Assembly: GCA_963580285.1 (NCBI GenBank)
Contig: OY757026.1
Coordinates: 67,271,396-67,335,395 of the forward strand
Direction: 5' to 3'
DNA from: Lucinisca nassula
Taxonomy: Eukaryota > Mollusca > Bivalvia > Lucinida > Lucinidae
DNA length: 64,000 bases
Numbering within the stretch: the stretch's first letter is position 1; every line of letters starts with the position of its first letter. The notes beneath the pieces were generated by a model. The model was not told the DNA's origin. It made no database searches and worked only from the letters and a program-made list of their open reading frames with translations. This document shows, in pieces, positions 1 through 10,960 of this stretch. A program made the translations under genes and the position numbers.

Positions 1-17
1 CCCCGATGGGCGGGGGC
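1..17 (-). repeat. SINE A, 5' end fragment at window edge
   Basis: The GC-rich CCCCGATGGGCGGGGGC matches, in reverse, the first bases of complete SINE A copies such as 23243-23542. The rest of the element would lie left of the window. Confidence 0.6.
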
Positions 18-105
18 GAAACACACATAAGTGTGTCTTCGGGTAAACAGGACAATGTGATGCCTACTTAATCAGGAGAAAGCCTTCTGTGAAGCCTATT
101 TAAGA

Positions 106-165
106 CCCAGCGAAGACTCGGACCAGGCTGTGCATCAGCGCAGACTGATCTTAGTCTTCGCTGGG
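106..165. repeat. Short hairpin
   Basis: CCCAGCGAAGACT at 106-118 pairs with AGTCTTCGCTGGG at 153-165 around a loop of about 34 bases. It lies alone between the edge SINE and the first HM element. Its family is not recognised. Confidence 0.6.
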
Positions 166-180
166 TGCTCATGCGCGAAT

Positions 181-467
181 CATTACGAAAACACACCTAC
201 ACAAATACATTTTTACCTTAATAGCTGAAAAAAAAAAATGACAATTTTAAGATGAAAAATTGTGATTTTTTTTTTATTTCTCCTCAAAATATAGATTGTG
301 AGTACTCGTTAGAACCGCCTCATCGAGGCGGTTCTAACGAGTACCCACCATCTATATTTTAGACTAGAAATAAGAGAAATAAGGTTTACCCCTGCAAACC
401 CCAGTTTTACTGTATAAAAGTGAGGTTCAATGGGGTCAAAATTATATAGGCGTGTTTTTTCGTGATG
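181..467 (-). mobile_element. HM element, type A (complete)
   Basis: It starts CATTACGAAAACACACC and ends GTGTTTTTTCGTGATG. The central palindrome with CCTCATCGAGG at its tip lies near 310-345, and the CCCCAGTTTTACTG...GTGAGG hairpin follows. It is inverted relative to copies such as 27437-27691. Confidence 0.85.
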
Positions 468-1008
468 GTACCTTTTTAGTCCGGGATTTGAGACCAGATT
501 TCGAAAAATTTAATGTACTCAAAATTCTCACGCTTTATGTGGGCCTTTTCATTGAGATAGAAGCCTAACCTATATAACATGTGATTATTTAGCAAATCTG
601 GTGGGCAAAAGGGGTTGAAAATTCTATGAGTTTACACCCACCCCAATGCGAAGGGTATAGTTGGATTAAGTTTAGTTATGTGTAGCTTGCGCTTACAAAT
701 GAATGTTGATTTATTGCATCAGCCAAAATATTTGGCAATACTCGAAGACACCAAAATTCATGATATGACGTAACTACATCCGGTGTTACCATAAATTTTG
801 ACCATTGAAATTTGACCCCACAAATTTGGTAAATTTTACACTTATTTTTGCGCTAAATGTTATTAGTACTTTTTGAAACAATTTCTTTTTCGTCAGTATG
901 CAGGACGGTTTTTTTGCACATGCATGTGAAACTTGATGACTCTGTTTCAATCCGGGCATCAACAAGGGACTCCGATACCTATGGACCCTTTTACCGCTTT
1001 TCCCTGTT
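468..1008. other. Unassigned non-coding stretch
   Basis: No convincing exon, RNA or repeat boundary is seen. The only open frame (minus, 786-1058) lacks any recognisable motif. GTCCGGGATTTGA near 480 recurs inverted near 4045, so part of this may be an old dispersed repeat. Confidence 0.4.
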
Positions 1009-1380
1009 GTGTCACAGATCGTGATAAAAATCCATATTAAAACAAACATAAAATACATTATTTTACTGGCTGGTCATAGGTGTATCAAAACAGGGACCAA
1101 TAGATATATTTTTGAAAAGTTACTGATGGCCAATTCCTTCCGGTTTACATTTAGTGAGGGGAATATACATCACCACTTGAAGCATATTTGTCAGCGGCTG
1201 AACTATCAAATGATTCTCCTTACTGGTGACTTGAATCAATCAACAGTTAATGAATACATTGTATATTTCAAGAATCATTATCCAAAGTTTCCGGTTTGTG
1301 CTGAAGGCTCCCCAAGTAACATCGACATTATTATATTTAAAACACGTAAATGTTACTGGCCACTACAAGGTCTCTATTAA
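1009..1380 (+). pseudogene. Possible endonuclease-like relic (EEP-fold resemblance only)
   Basis: A 123-codon frame without a convincing initiator (the frame opens at GTG) ends at TAA. Around codons 68-75 it reads ILLTGDLNQS and around 98-107 GSPSNIDIII. This spacing and wording recall the GDFN and SxxDxI signatures of endonuclease/exonuclease/phosphatase domains, including those at the N-terminus of LINE ORF2. The remaining EEP motifs are not visible and no reverse transcriptase follows. It could be a decayed LINE endonuclease, an unrelated exon, or a chance frame. I infer this from two short motifs only. Confidence 0.2.
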
Positions 1381-1530
1381 AATCTTACTGGGTACCTTAT
1401 TTTCTGTTAAGTCGCACGACTAAAATAATTAGTACCCGAGCTTTAATGTAAAGTAAAGCTACCCCTTAAACATTCTTCTATCTTCCCTTTTCCCAGACTT
1501 GTGATATAACCTGTGCATCTTAAGACGTCA

Positions 1531-1700
1531 GAAGCCTCAGTGGTGTAGTGGTTACGCTACTCGCCTTGTAAACCAGGGATCGCAGGATCGACCCCGGGCT
1601 TCTCCAGACTTTCGGATGAGTCTTTAAACCGAGGTCCCGTCTCCGTATGACCTTAGCTGTTGGTGGGACGTAAAACTCAAACACTCACTCACTCACTCAT
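1531..1700 (+). mobile_element. SINE C, tRNA-headed, with 12-bp target duplication
   Basis: The head GAAGCCTCAGTGGTGTAGTG...ATCGCAGGATCGACCCC has box A and box B-like promoter blocks of a tRNA gene. The body runs to GGGACGTAAAACTC and ends in an (ACTC)n tail. CTTAAGACGTCA flanks both sides (1519-1530 and 1701-1712), so the exact insertion is defined. Transcription would be by RNA polymerase III and mobility would depend on a LINE in trans. Confidence 0.9.
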
Positions 1701-1912
1701 CTTAAGACGTCACCTGCACTTACTTTCTGCCATTTCGTTGGGCAACCTGGCTTCGATAGCCTTGTCCCTCTATTCACCTTTAGCTCTTAATTATTCTGTG
1801 TCTCTTGTCTCACACTGATTAATCTGGTCTTCATCTCCTTTTTTTTTCCTTTATTTACTACTTCCTTTTCCTGATATTTGTCCCATATACTGATTGTTTT
1901 GGGTTTAAAGGC

Positions 1913-2150
1913 ACACCAACCCTTGTTGGTCATATTGTGTCCTCTCCCCAGAGAAAGGGAGAAAAGCGATAGAAGAGATAGTTGAGCATATGAAAGTGGG
2001 TGACAGAGGAGAAAGGGGAAAAATGGAAAAGCAGAAAAAGAAGAAATATTAGTATTCCCACTCTACCCTTAGCTGCTGCAAGAACAGCAGGTATTGTCCA
2101 GCTGTAAGCCAATATCAGTTGGACGCCCTATTGATGCAAGGTACTCACCC
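1913..2150 (-). repeat. Repeat family H (SINE-like)
   Basis: It matches, in reverse, the copy at 50955-51236. Shared parts are a TCGTTAAACC-like tail region (here degenerate), a purine-rich stretch (AGAGGAGAAAGGGG), and the TGTAAGCCAATATCAGTTGG block with GACGCCC. A 60-codon minus frame here is a by-product. No box B is recognised, so the class is uncertain. Confidence 0.65.
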
Positions 2151-3230
2151 AACCGCCCCAATTGTCCCATACAGATTGTCCAAAACATGCATTTCTACCC
2201 CTGGATAGTTATGTTTGATTTAGGATTTGTTTTGCAAAAAAGTGACCTGTTTTTTGCACGCCTCCCCACTAAAAATATTCTGGGGGGGGGGGGGGGGGGG
2301 GGGGGGGGAAAGGGAGAACCTCACACAATTTTGGGTGTATGGCCCAACCGACCGCTAAAATTTATATCTGAGGATGTCTGGGGTCAAAAATGCCTGAAAA
2401 TTGATGCTGATAAAACAAGCTGCAAACAGTGAAAATGGCCAGTGCCAAACACCTTAATTGTTGCCTTGACAGCTGTGTGAAGATTAAAATGTGGTCAAAA
2501 ATTCATATGAAAACACACTTTTTCCAACTTTGAGATGCCCCCTCTTTACCATGACAACAATGATCAAGTCATGAAATGTTGCATTTGAAAGGCTACTGCC
2601 CAATGAACATTAATACCGAATTTGGTGTAAAACAAACCATCCATTATGAAACAATGGCTAGTTGAAGTTGCTGTCAGGCGCAACATTGTGAAAATCAGCG
2701 AAATTCACAAAATCTCTGAGTGGTAAGGGGTTAGAACATGTCTTTCCTTCAATTATGAAATACTATACAAAAATCTGCCAACCCTTAAACAATCCTTAAA
2801 TAGGGCCGCGCTGTTATCTTCACTGAACATCGTCGTCTTTCAGAGGTATTGCTGTCATGGTAACTTCATACCAAACTACCACTGGTCATCAATTAATTGT
2901 TTATAAAGGCTGGAAAATGCAGCTAAGCAACGAAACATAACCAAACAAGCGCAATCAGTAAAACGGAAAACTGTGGCTGCTGTGTCATGACGACAATTAA
3001 ATATGGTTTAGGCTTGCCATCAAGCTTACGCGACTTTTATTAAATGCCCTGAACACAAAATTATAAACACGCGGCCCATGGAAAACTAAGCTCACCAGAA
3101 CTCAAGTGGGCACAACTCGCCTACTTGGTGGCCATTTATTTTAACAGACCATAATGTTAGTAGAGGCCTATCCCAGGACCATTGCTGCCAAATTATTTTG
3201 AAATCAAACATTGTTTTTTTTTTTTTTTTT
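2151..3230. other. Unassigned stretch with G-run
   Basis: It contains a run of about 28 G at 2281-2308 and otherwise no hairpins or SINE parts that I recognise. Open frames crossing the G-run are low complexity. The interval 2430-3060 has ordinary base composition and no splice-bounded frame with known motifs. Confidence 0.4.
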
Positions 3231-4059
3231 TTTTTGCCGTCGCATACATTTTCAGCTTTGAACAATCTTCGCAGGGCAAGAGTCCAAAATGCTGCATACC
3301 AAGGTGTTGTATTTCTGGAGATGCAGAATTTAAAATCACTTTTGGCCATATATCGTTATGACGACCACACAGATCCCTCTAACAAACTTTGATTTCTCGG
3401 CCACACTGATGCGGTTTATGTCATTTGGTATCAGGTGGCCCAGTAGTTTTAGAAAAATGAAAAAAAAATCTTATGGCCCCAGTATCATTAAGCTGATTGC
3501 AAATATCAACTATGGTGTCATAAGCTGCAACAGAACCAGAAACTCCTGTCTTTTCCATACAAAATCCTAAGTGACCCAATGTGACCTTGACGTAAGAAAG
3601 GTCAAGGTCAACGAAATGTCACCATTTGAACAAATTTGATAGAGCCCGGGTCCCCAATATTGTATACCAAGTTTCAAGGTCATAGGTCGATATGTTCCTG
3701 AGGAGATTTTCAAAGGTTTTTACCATATATGGGCATGGTGGACATTTTGGTCATGTGACCCATCCATTCAGAAAATATGTTTGTTCTCCCACCCCATTGC
3801 GGCTTCATATATAATTTGGTTCCGATTGGCATTGTAGTTTCAGAGGAGATGTCGTTTGGAATTGTTTGGATGCTTAAATGAGAAAAGAGGGTAGGAACAT
3901 TTATCTCCCCTTTTTATGTCCTTTTCCCCACTTTTTTGATTTTCAAGATGCTGAGAGACCTCTAAATAAATTCATATCATATTTAAGTGTGAGAAAGTAA
4001 GGTGCATTAAACTCCTTAAATACGGGTGCTACGAATTTCAAATCCCGGACTATTTGTTC
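3231..4059. repeat. Old dispersed repeat with GGTCAAGGTCA-type wording
   Basis: Begins after a T-run (3212-3234). GTGACCTTGACGTAAG, AAGGTCAAGGTCAACG, CAAGTTTCAAGGTCATAGG and ATGTGACCCATCC phrases recur in altered form at 27692-28265 and 49900-50470. This suggests a diverged interspersed family shared by three places. Boundaries and class are unknown. Confidence 0.4.
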
Positions 4060-4087
4060 GGCGCGGCTAGCTAGTCTGGCCCAGAAA

Positions 4088-4446
4088 CTAGCTAGTCTGG
4101 CCCAGAAAACATGTAAACTCCATATTTTTCACTTCTGTGGTGTATTCCTTGCTTCCAAAGGATAACCCTTTTATAGAACATATTTAACTTCACTGCAGCT
4201 TGTGTGTAGGAATGTGTGGCGGCGGTAAAACGTCTCCCTGCCCTACATCATAGTGTAGATTATATTTTCTTGTCCTTTGGATCATTGATTCCATTGTGGA
4301 ATTTTGAAAATATCTGAGGGTCACTGATGAGGCCTAATTGGCCGAAACTAGCTAGTCTGGCCCAGAAAACATGTACACTCCATATTTTTCACTTCTGTGG
4401 TGTATTCCTTGCTTCCAAAGGATAACCCTTTTATAGAACATATTTC
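4088..4446. repeat. Direct duplication, about 100 bp, spaced 260 bp
   Basis: The segment at 4088-4189 (CTAGCTAGTCTGGCCCAG through ACCCTTTTATAGAACATA) is repeated nearly exactly at 4348-4446. A shorter CTAGCTAGTCTGGCCCAG also precedes the first copy near 4068. The intervening DNA is unique. It could be a local duplication or two termini of a degraded element. Confidence 0.75.
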
Positions 4447-4529
4447 TCCTTTTCTCATATCAGAAAAATAGAGGATATTTACTTTTTAAGGTGGATAGGC
4501 CTACCAAAAAAAATATTTCCTATATGTTG

Positions 4530-4640
4530 AAAATATCAAACTTTTCACGAGTGCGAAGCACGAGTGAAAACTTCGGATGTTTTCAACACACGAGATAAAA
4601 TACATTTGGTATCCACCAAAAAAGGTAAATTTTCTTTTTA
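4530..4640. repeat. Fold-back hairpin with CACGAGTGCGAAGCACGAGTG loop region
   Basis: The arms GAAAATATC...ACTTTTCACGAGTGCG and GAAGCACGAGTGAAAACTTC...GTTTTCAACACACG pair imperfectly. The ACGAGTGCGAAGCACGAG motif is also the tip of the hairpin at 8075-8232, so the two are probably one family. Confidence 0.6.
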
Positions 4641-5082
4641 TTTCATAATTCTATAAGGATATTTAACGGTAATTGATCACACAATTTTGACCTGCATGGT
4701 TATGACGTCACAACTGTCAGTTTCAAAACATAAACAGGCCGCATTTTTGAAGACAGCATTTTACTCTTCAAAGAGTGCTTTTAAGGTATTTTACAGAATT
4801 ATTTTATCGATAACATATGAATTTTGGCGAGAAAAAGAAGTCCGGGCTGCTTCTGTGAAAATAACAAGGTCATGTTATTTTTTTACACTGTGAAAACATA
4901 AATTTTCACAGCGTAAAACTATCATTTTTATTTGTTTCAGATATGCACGGATTTCACTGCAGAGTATATCAAAGCGCTGACAGTACTGGTGGGTCGATTG
5001 TCTCTGGATGTAGGTAAATGGACCTGAACGGGGACTGAATGAACTGTTTCGTTCAACCCTTAAATTCATGTATTGTAAGCAA

Positions 5083-5205
5083 ACAGTGTAGACCCTGATC
5101 AGACGCTGCGGGTTTTGGCGGTTGACCCTTAAATTCCTATACAGTAAGCAAGCAGTGTAGTCTCTAATCAGATGGCTGGGTCTACACTGTTTGCCAAGCG
5201 CAACC
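5083..5205. repeat. Family J hairpin pieces (GCAAACAGTGTAGACC)
   Basis: Contains AGCAAACAGTGTAGACC, a near copy CAAGCAGTGTAGTCTC, and the reverse GGGTCTACACTGTTTGCC. These are the stem parts of the J elements at 11685-11752, 15783-15858 and 58437-58507, here rearranged or duplicated. Confidence 0.6.
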
Positions 5206-5631
5206 CAAAATTCCAGCCCAGGTTTTACGGATAACCTTTTTACGCATACACGCTGCCCTCACTGCGATAAAAATCTATAAATAAGTTGCGTGCATTTCCT
5301 ACAAATCACGTGGACTCCAGCACTAATAGAGATTTTGTCCTTTATAACTTTGGGTCGATTGATACACAATCGACCCAAAAATGATAGATCTTTATCATGG
5401 CTCTAAGAAAGACGTGTTAGATAAGAATCTGCGATGAGCTTTTATTTCTGATCCAAATAAAGACTGTGGGTGCTCACTGTGTGAGAACTCGCACACCCTT
5501 TTTTTTTTTTTTTTTTTCAAAAATATTGAAAAGTAAGTTTAAGCCAAGTAAACCTGACGTTTGTCTGTATATTAAGTGGGTCATTATATTTTAGCCAGTA
5601 TGTAGGTCACAAGAAGATAATTTCGTTTTAT

Positions 5632-6213
5632 CATCACGATAACACACTATATAATTTTGACCCCCTTGAACCCCACTTTTATATAGTAAATCTGGGGTTT
5701 GCATTGGTAAACAATAATTTTTCTTTTTTCTACTCTAAAATATAGATTGTGGGTACTCGTTAGAACCGCATCGAGGCCCGCCAGTCGGGACCTGGAGAAA
5801 CAGATTTGGCTGCACGGTGCTTCTGCGCAGAGCTAAAACCGACCGAACTTGAGTACTGGTAAACAGCTGAAGTTTAAGCCGGCCCAGGAAAAGTGATGCG
5901 AGTCGGACCGCTCCTTAAACCTTAGCGGTTTCTGTGGCGGTAGGGCTTGAGATGTCATTTCATCTCAATGTCGGGTAAAAGTCCCACAAAATCAGAAGCA
6001 AAGTCTGCAAAAAGACCTTAATAGTGTTGACGGGGACGTAAAACCTCAATTAAAACAAACAAAACCGCATCGAGGCGGTTCTAATGAGTATCCACAATCT
6101 ATATTTGAGCAGAAATAAGAAAAATATCACAGTTTTTCATCTTAAAATTTTCCTTTCCCCGCGATAAAATCTACTTTTTTAGAATGTATTTGTATAGGCC
6201 TGTTGTCTTAATG
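5632..6213 (+). mobile_element. HM element, type A, interrupted by SINE A
   Basis: The left end CATCACGATAACACACTATA and right end TAGGCCTGTTGTCTTAATG enclose an element cut at the tip of its central hairpin by SINE A (5777-6063). Without the SINE and one duplicated target copy the HM element is about 283 bp, the normal length. Confidence 0.9.
5777..6063 (+). mobile_element. SINE A, complete, with 12-bp target duplication
   Basis: ACCGCATCGAGG flanks it at 5765-5776 and 6064-6075, fixing the element's true ends as CCCGCCAGTCGGG...AAAACAAACAAA. The insertion lies in the HM palindrome. Internal landmarks are CTTCTGCGCAGAGC, TGAGATGTCATTTCATCTCA (a short inverted repeat) and GACGGGGACGTAAAACCTC. 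No clear tRNA head is seen. Confidence 0.9.
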
Positions 6214-6535
6214 TTTATTTTATAAATTGTATGCATTGTCAACCCTTGTCCTGCTGAGCCCGGGTATACCTTATCTTTCAAACAATGAAGTTCCAGATCA
6301 GATGGCTTCTGAAGAAGCCATCTGATCAGGACTTTCATTGTTTGTCATTCAGCTCATGAATGTGTTGCAATAATTTGCATCAACTTATCTGATTGGTGGC
6401 ATATATAAATATTCAGCAGGTCAAGGGTGAAAGAGAGTAATGTTTTTAGCTAGACTAGCTAGTCTCCCTTGCCATCCTCTACAAACATATTTTCATACAT
6501 GCAGAGTAATACAAAAAGACAGAGATAATAACATA

Positions 6536-6827
6536 TAGTCCCGACTCCACCCATCGGGGCTTGGAGAAATAGAGTGGTTTGCACGATGCTTCCACGCAGA
6601 GCTGATACCGACCGCACATGAGTATTGGTAATCCGCTTACAACGTCTTAGCCTGCCCAGGAAAATTGCTGCGAGTCGGCCCGTCCATGCTTGTTTCATTG
6701 GGCGGCAGGATGGAGATGTCTTTTCATCTCAATGTTGGGTAAAAGTCCCACAAAATTGGAAGCAACCGCTCCAAAATGACCTAAATAGTGTTGACGGGGA
6801 CGTTAAACCTCAAACCAAACCAAACAA
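6536..6827 (+). mobile_element. SINE A, complete
   Basis: Runs from the CCCATCGGGGCTTGGAG head to GTTAAACCTCAAACC with a CAAA-type tail. The direct repeat AATAACATA is present on both sides (near 6527 and 6828). An antisense 79-codon frame within it is a shadow. Confidence 0.85.
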
Positions 6828-7084
6828 ATAACATAATCATAGTCTAATTCAGTTTTAAAAGATCCTGACCTATTGGATACTATAGTTTGCTTAATTTAAG
6901 GTCAAGAATACGTACATGTAAATGGGCTCTCCCATAGATTTTTTTTATTTTGCATGCGAGTTCGTCTCAACATTCTGCACCGAAACATGCAATAAAAATG
7001 AACTGTTACCTGTGTTCGTTTAGGCGCCATGACAGCACAAAGACCATAATCATTTGTACAGAAAGCAATGGGAATCCGACGAAT

Positions 7085-7390
7085 AGTAGGGAATATGTCC
7101 GTAAGAAATAATGGCGTCCAACATGGTGTCAGAAAATGATAAATATTAGGTAAAAATGATAACACCTTTAATATTTCTGCTTTCTACATAGATTGTGGGT
7201 GCTCGTTAGAACCGCCTCAATGAGGCGGTTCTAACGAGTACCCACAATCTATGTTTCTGAGCAAAGGCATAGGTATCTGGGCGTTTCCAACATCCATCTA
7301 CAACAAAACCCCATATCAGATGCTTATAGTATACCACTGTAAACTCCACTTTTCTCTATTCAAGGTGGGGTTTACACGCATAGCATTCAC
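7085..7390 (-). mobile_element. HM element, type C arm, degraded right end
   Basis: The TGGCGTCCAACATGGTGTCA arm is followed by the hairpin GTGCTCGTTAGAACC...GGTTCTAACGAGTACCC at about 7196-7242. A decayed GTAAACTCCACTTTTC...GTGGGGTTTAC hairpin lies near 7340-7372. The terminal CGTGATG is lost. Confidence 0.75.
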
Positions 7391-7439
7391 AAAACTTGCT
7401 AAGTATAGACTAAAAAGAGAGTATAAACACGCTAATGAA

Positions 7440-8060
7440 ATAGAGGGTCTTACATGAGGGTTCGTGTATTACTGAATTTATTAATCGAGTTGTGGAAAAG
7501 AGATAAAATTCGAGGCTTTGCCGGGCATGATATCCCTTTTCCTCACGGAGTTTAATAAATTCAATAACACATGAGCACGAATGTAAAATTCTAATTATCA
7601 TAACTCATTTTATTCCGAATGATTTACAAAATTGACAATATTCCGCCATTAGTAAACGAGACGTCGTTAAGGACGTCGTACATGTAACGTTACGGGAAGT
7701 ACCCATATCTTTTAATCCACTGGCGGATTATAGAATTTATTACATAGAGAATCTTACATGAGTGCTCATGTATTATTGAAATTATTAAACGAGTTGAGGA
7801 AAAGGGATAAAATGCGAGGCTTTACCGAGCATTTTATCCCTTCTCCTCAACGAGTTTAATAAATTCAATAATACATGACCACGAGTGCAAGATTCTATTT
7901 ATCATATGACATTTACAACGCATCTTATTCGCGATTGTTTACAAAAATATCAATATTCCGCCATTAGTAAACGCGACGTCGTTAAGAACGTCATACATGT
8001 AACGTTACGGGACGTATCTAGCTAATTTGCATATTTAATCCACTAGTGGGTTATCGAAAA
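7440..8060. repeat. Fold-back family D, two tandem copies
   Basis: Two units (about 7440-7735 and 7742-8060) each hold a palindrome of AATTTATTAAACGAGTTG...AGTTTAATAAATTCAATA around a CGAGGCTTTACCGAGC tip. Each is followed by ACGCGACGTCGTTAAG-like and AACGTTACGGGACGTA blocks. The second is better preserved. Single copies occur at 19480, 45693 and 59114. No coding potential. Confidence 0.8.
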
Positions 8061-8074
8061 TAATACATATAGAT

Positions 8075-8232
8075 TATTCATTCTCCTAGTTGAAATATGG
8101 GATTTATAAACCGAGGGAGGTAAAACAATCCGATAAAGAAACGAGTGCGAAGCACGAGTTTCTTTAACGGATTGTTTTACCTCCCGAGGTTTATAAATCC
8201 CATATTTCAACTAGGAGAAATGTATAATCTGT
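8075..8232. repeat. Long hairpin with GACGTC-free arms
   Basis: Arms of about 70 bp (CTCCTAGTTGAAATATGGG...AAACAATCCG and its complement) meet at GAGTGCGAAGCACGAG. The CCGAGGGAGGTAAAAC/TTTTACCTCCCGAGG part pairs almost perfectly. The same palindrome, broken by a SINE C insertion, lies at 49120-49400. Confidence 0.8.
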
Positions 8233-8239
8233 ATATTAC

Positions 8240-8900
8240 ATGCACTTCCATAGGCTTTAAGGAGAGTTTGGATCTTGAATTTTGGATCTGAATGCCCGTT
8301 CAGCTGACTGTTTACAGCTCATGTAAACGGTTCAATCAGCGAAGTGTTACAGAATCTGGGTGGAAGAACAACTGGATGGGCGCCATTTTGAAAGCGCTTT
8401 CTACAGTTTTGAACAAAAATAGAAGAAACAAACTGTTTCAGTGATAAAACAAGTAAAACGTTAGATTAAATAAAGCAAAACTTACATCCTAATCAATGGT
8501 CATATCCATGTTTTCTTTTGTTTCAGCGTTGCATCCGACTCAAACGTCACGCATTCTGAACGTCTGTTGATATTTCTTAGACGCCATTACAATGACGTCA
8601 TGAATAACGTCGCCGTGATTGAAACTTTCCCGCGTTTGAATAGAACAATTTCACTGCAAAGCGGTATCTCGTATCTTGTACATAAAGTAGTTCCAGCTGA
8701 AGGGATTTATTTCCCTGGCTAAGAGGAAATATTTCTTCTTAGCAAAAAGGAAAATACCAAGTTTATGTCTGGTAGAAATCATGGTATTTCTCTGTAATGC
8801 ATGTAATATATGGCGTTATTACACTCTCAGACGCGACGTCATATGATAAATGGCGTTATTTCATTCTAAAACGCCACGTCATATGATAAAAGGGGAATAA
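8240..8900. other. Unassigned stretch rich in TGACGTCA-like sites
   Basis: Contains ACAATGACGTCATGAATAAC near 8590 and two GACGTCATATGATAAA repeats near 8832 and 8875, wording shared with the D and M fold-back families. It probably consists of decayed parts of them. TGACGTCA is the classical CRE/ATF site, but use as a regulator is only inference. Confidence 0.45.
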
Positions 8901-8994
8901 TTTGACATTGCGGGATTAGTTGTATATTTGGCCAACCGGTTACGTCACAGCTGATATATACGCGTTCATCAGCAGCTCCCCCTCTCTCATCCTG

Positions 8995-9030
8995 TCTCTC
9001 TCTGTCTCTCTCTGTCTCTCCTGTCTCTCC
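8995..9030. repeat. (CTGT)(CTCT) microsatellite
   Basis: An imperfect CTGTCTCTCTCTGTCTC run. Its translation explains the low-complexity open frames on both strands. Confidence 0.85.
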
Positions 9031-9187
9031 TTACCTTTAAAGGCGTATGTAATGTCTTTATTTGGACTCGTCGCATCGGCATCAGTCGCTGCAACTGTTA
9101 TTATGTCAGTTGCTGTAAATAAAACAATTAACAAGTATATTCATAGTATTTTTTCACTCTTGAATCAAATATACAATGAGGGTACAT

Positions 9188-9690
9188 TTACTCGCTAGGG
9201 AAAGTAGAAGTAAAACAAAGATCAGGAATCGACACCATTAACTTACTCCACCCATCAAAGACACCAAAGGAAAAGAAACAAAAACATGAAGCGACCAGAC
9301 CATAATGGAAACCTAAACAAAGGAAGGCCATAAGGACAGTTACTTTCCAACAAATAAAAAGACACAAGTGATACACACAGTGAGTAACAAACAACAACAT
9401 AAATAAACCGCCACAGAAGAACCGCCTTGGAACGGTCAGTGGAAAGAATTCCACTGGGGGCTTAAATCGATTTTACATGGCCATAATCCTCGCCCTTACC
9501 TCTGTCGCGGTATACACTAATTTTGTTTTGTCCGCAAGAAGACTTCCTAACTCATCAGTGTAACACCTCCGAGAACATACAAATAAAAAAAAAATACATA
9601 GATGAAACAAGGTTGAGGACTCGACAGCATACAACAACAGATTACTAGAGCAAAAGAAAACCATCAGTTAGACTCCGAGGGGTCCGACCA
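9188..9690 (-). repeat. Family I repeat
   Basis: Matches the plus-strand copies at 42200-42709 and 44060-44580 across two blocks: TCAGTGGAAAGAATTCC...CACCAAAGGAAAAG, and the part with GTAACACCTCCGAGAACATAC. An antisense frame of 88 codons (FCFFSFGVFDGW...) is conserved among copies only because the DNA is. It has no recognised domain. Confidence 0.7.
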
Positions 9691-9701
9691 AAGACTGTCT
9701 T

Positions 9702-10301
9702 CATCATGAAAACACGCCTATATAATTCTGACCCCATTGAACCAGACTTTTATATAGACAAAGCGGCCGGCCTCAGTGGCTCAGTCGGATGCGCGTCTGA
9801 CTGGTAATCAGGAGGACGCGGGTTCGACTCCCGCCGGGGTCGGCAACATTCTTTCGTGGAGATTGATCATGAAATCTTTTCTACGGTCATTCTCTCCCTT
9901 CCGCTGATTCAAGAAGGGCAGTTGTCAGTTTCTGGCGAAAGAATGTGCACTGTACTGGTTAACCGCTTACGTATAAGCCTGCCCAGGAAAGTGTTGATAG
10001 GTAAACTGACCGGCTCAAAAATGACCTAAATAGTGTTGACTGGGCCGTAAAACTCCAAAACAAACAAACAAATATAGAAAAAGCACGGGTTTTCAAGGGT
10101 CAACCTTATTTTCTAATTTCTGCTCTAAAATATAGATTATGGGTACTCGTTAGAACCGCCTCATCGAGGCGGTTCTAACGTGTACCCACAATTTATATTT
10201 TGGGCAGGAATAAGAAAAATAACATAATTTTTCAGCTGGAAATGATTGTTTTTCCGGCAGTAAAACTTACAATGTATTTGTATAGGCGTGTTTTCGTTAT
10301 G
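9702..10301 (+). mobile_element. HM element, type A, interrupted by SINE B
   Basis: Ends are CATCATGAAAACACGCC and GGCGTGTTTTCGTTATG. The SINE sits in the CCCC...TATATAG hairpin. The central hairpin with CCTCATCGAGG is at about 10135-10190. Confidence 0.88.
9765..10072 (+). mobile_element. SINE B, tRNA-headed, complete
   Basis: The first ~80 bases fold like a tRNA: GGCCTCAGTGGCTCAGTCGG (D arm, box A), an ACTGGTAATCAG anticodon-like loop, and GGTTCGACTCC (box B). The body includes TTAACCGCTTACGTATAAGC and the tail GGGCCGTAAAACTCC(AAAC)n. The target duplication TATAGACAAAGC/TATAGAAAAAGC flanks it. The 3' half resembles SINE A, so both may use the same LINE machinery. Confidence 0.9.
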
Positions 10302-10453
10302 TACGAGCATTAGTGATCTACGCCTTTAATAATGAAGTACCCATGTAGGTCCAACTTTTTTGTATGAAGTGGCTCTTCCAGGGGTTTTCGATACACGAAC
10401 TTTTCAACGTGATGACCAAATCACCTTTCTGCCACTTCTCTGCACCTTATTAT

Positions 10454-10960
10454 CATGCTTACACGTCCGTGTAATGAACATCCCACTAATCCCCACATTA
10501 TACGGAGAAAACTGGGGTTTACATGGGTTTACAATAGTTTTCCTATTTTTCCTCCATGATATAAGTTGTCGGTACTCGTTTGAACCACCTCAATGAGGTG
10601 GCCCCCGCCCATCGGGGTTCGAAGAAATAGACGGGCTGCATTATGCTTCCACGCAGAGCTGACACCGACCGCACACGAGTACTGGTAAACCGATTAGAGG
10701 GTCTGAGTATGCCCAGGCAAAGAGTGCGAGTTAGACCGTCCATGCTTATAAACCCTATTGGTTTCATTGGGTGACAGGGCTTGAGATGTCATTTCATCTC
10801 AATGTCGGTAAAAGTCTCACAAAATTGGAAGCAGCGTCTCCAAAATGATCGATACAGTGTTGACGGGGACGTTAAACCTCAAATCCAATAAACAGAAACT
10901 CCCAATGAGGCGTTTCTAATAAGCACCGACAACCTATGTTTGGAGAATAAGAACAAGAGA
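10454..10960 (+). mobile_element. HM element, type B, interrupted by SINE A
   Basis: A degraded left end (CATGCTTACACGTCCGTG) leads into the CCCCACATTATACGG...CTGGGG hairpin and a stem tip CACCTCAATGAGGTGG, where SINE A (10602-10905) has inserted. The other half of the palindrome (GGCGTTTCTAATAAGCACC) resumes at about 10911. The right terminus is missing. Confidence 0.75.
10602..10905 (+). mobile_element. SINE A, complete
   Basis: CCCCCGCCCATCGGGGTTCG head to CTCAAATCCAATAAACAG tail. Flanking CCTCAATGAGG and CTCCCAATGAGG are consistent with an imperfect target duplication within the HM stem. Confidence 0.82.

Noticed and set aside
9765..9845. A functional tRNA gene
   Set aside because: The tRNA-like sequence is the head of SINE B, is followed by the SINE body and tail, and has a target duplication. 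The same applies to heads at 1531, 30664, 45280, 49230, 53285 and 56400.
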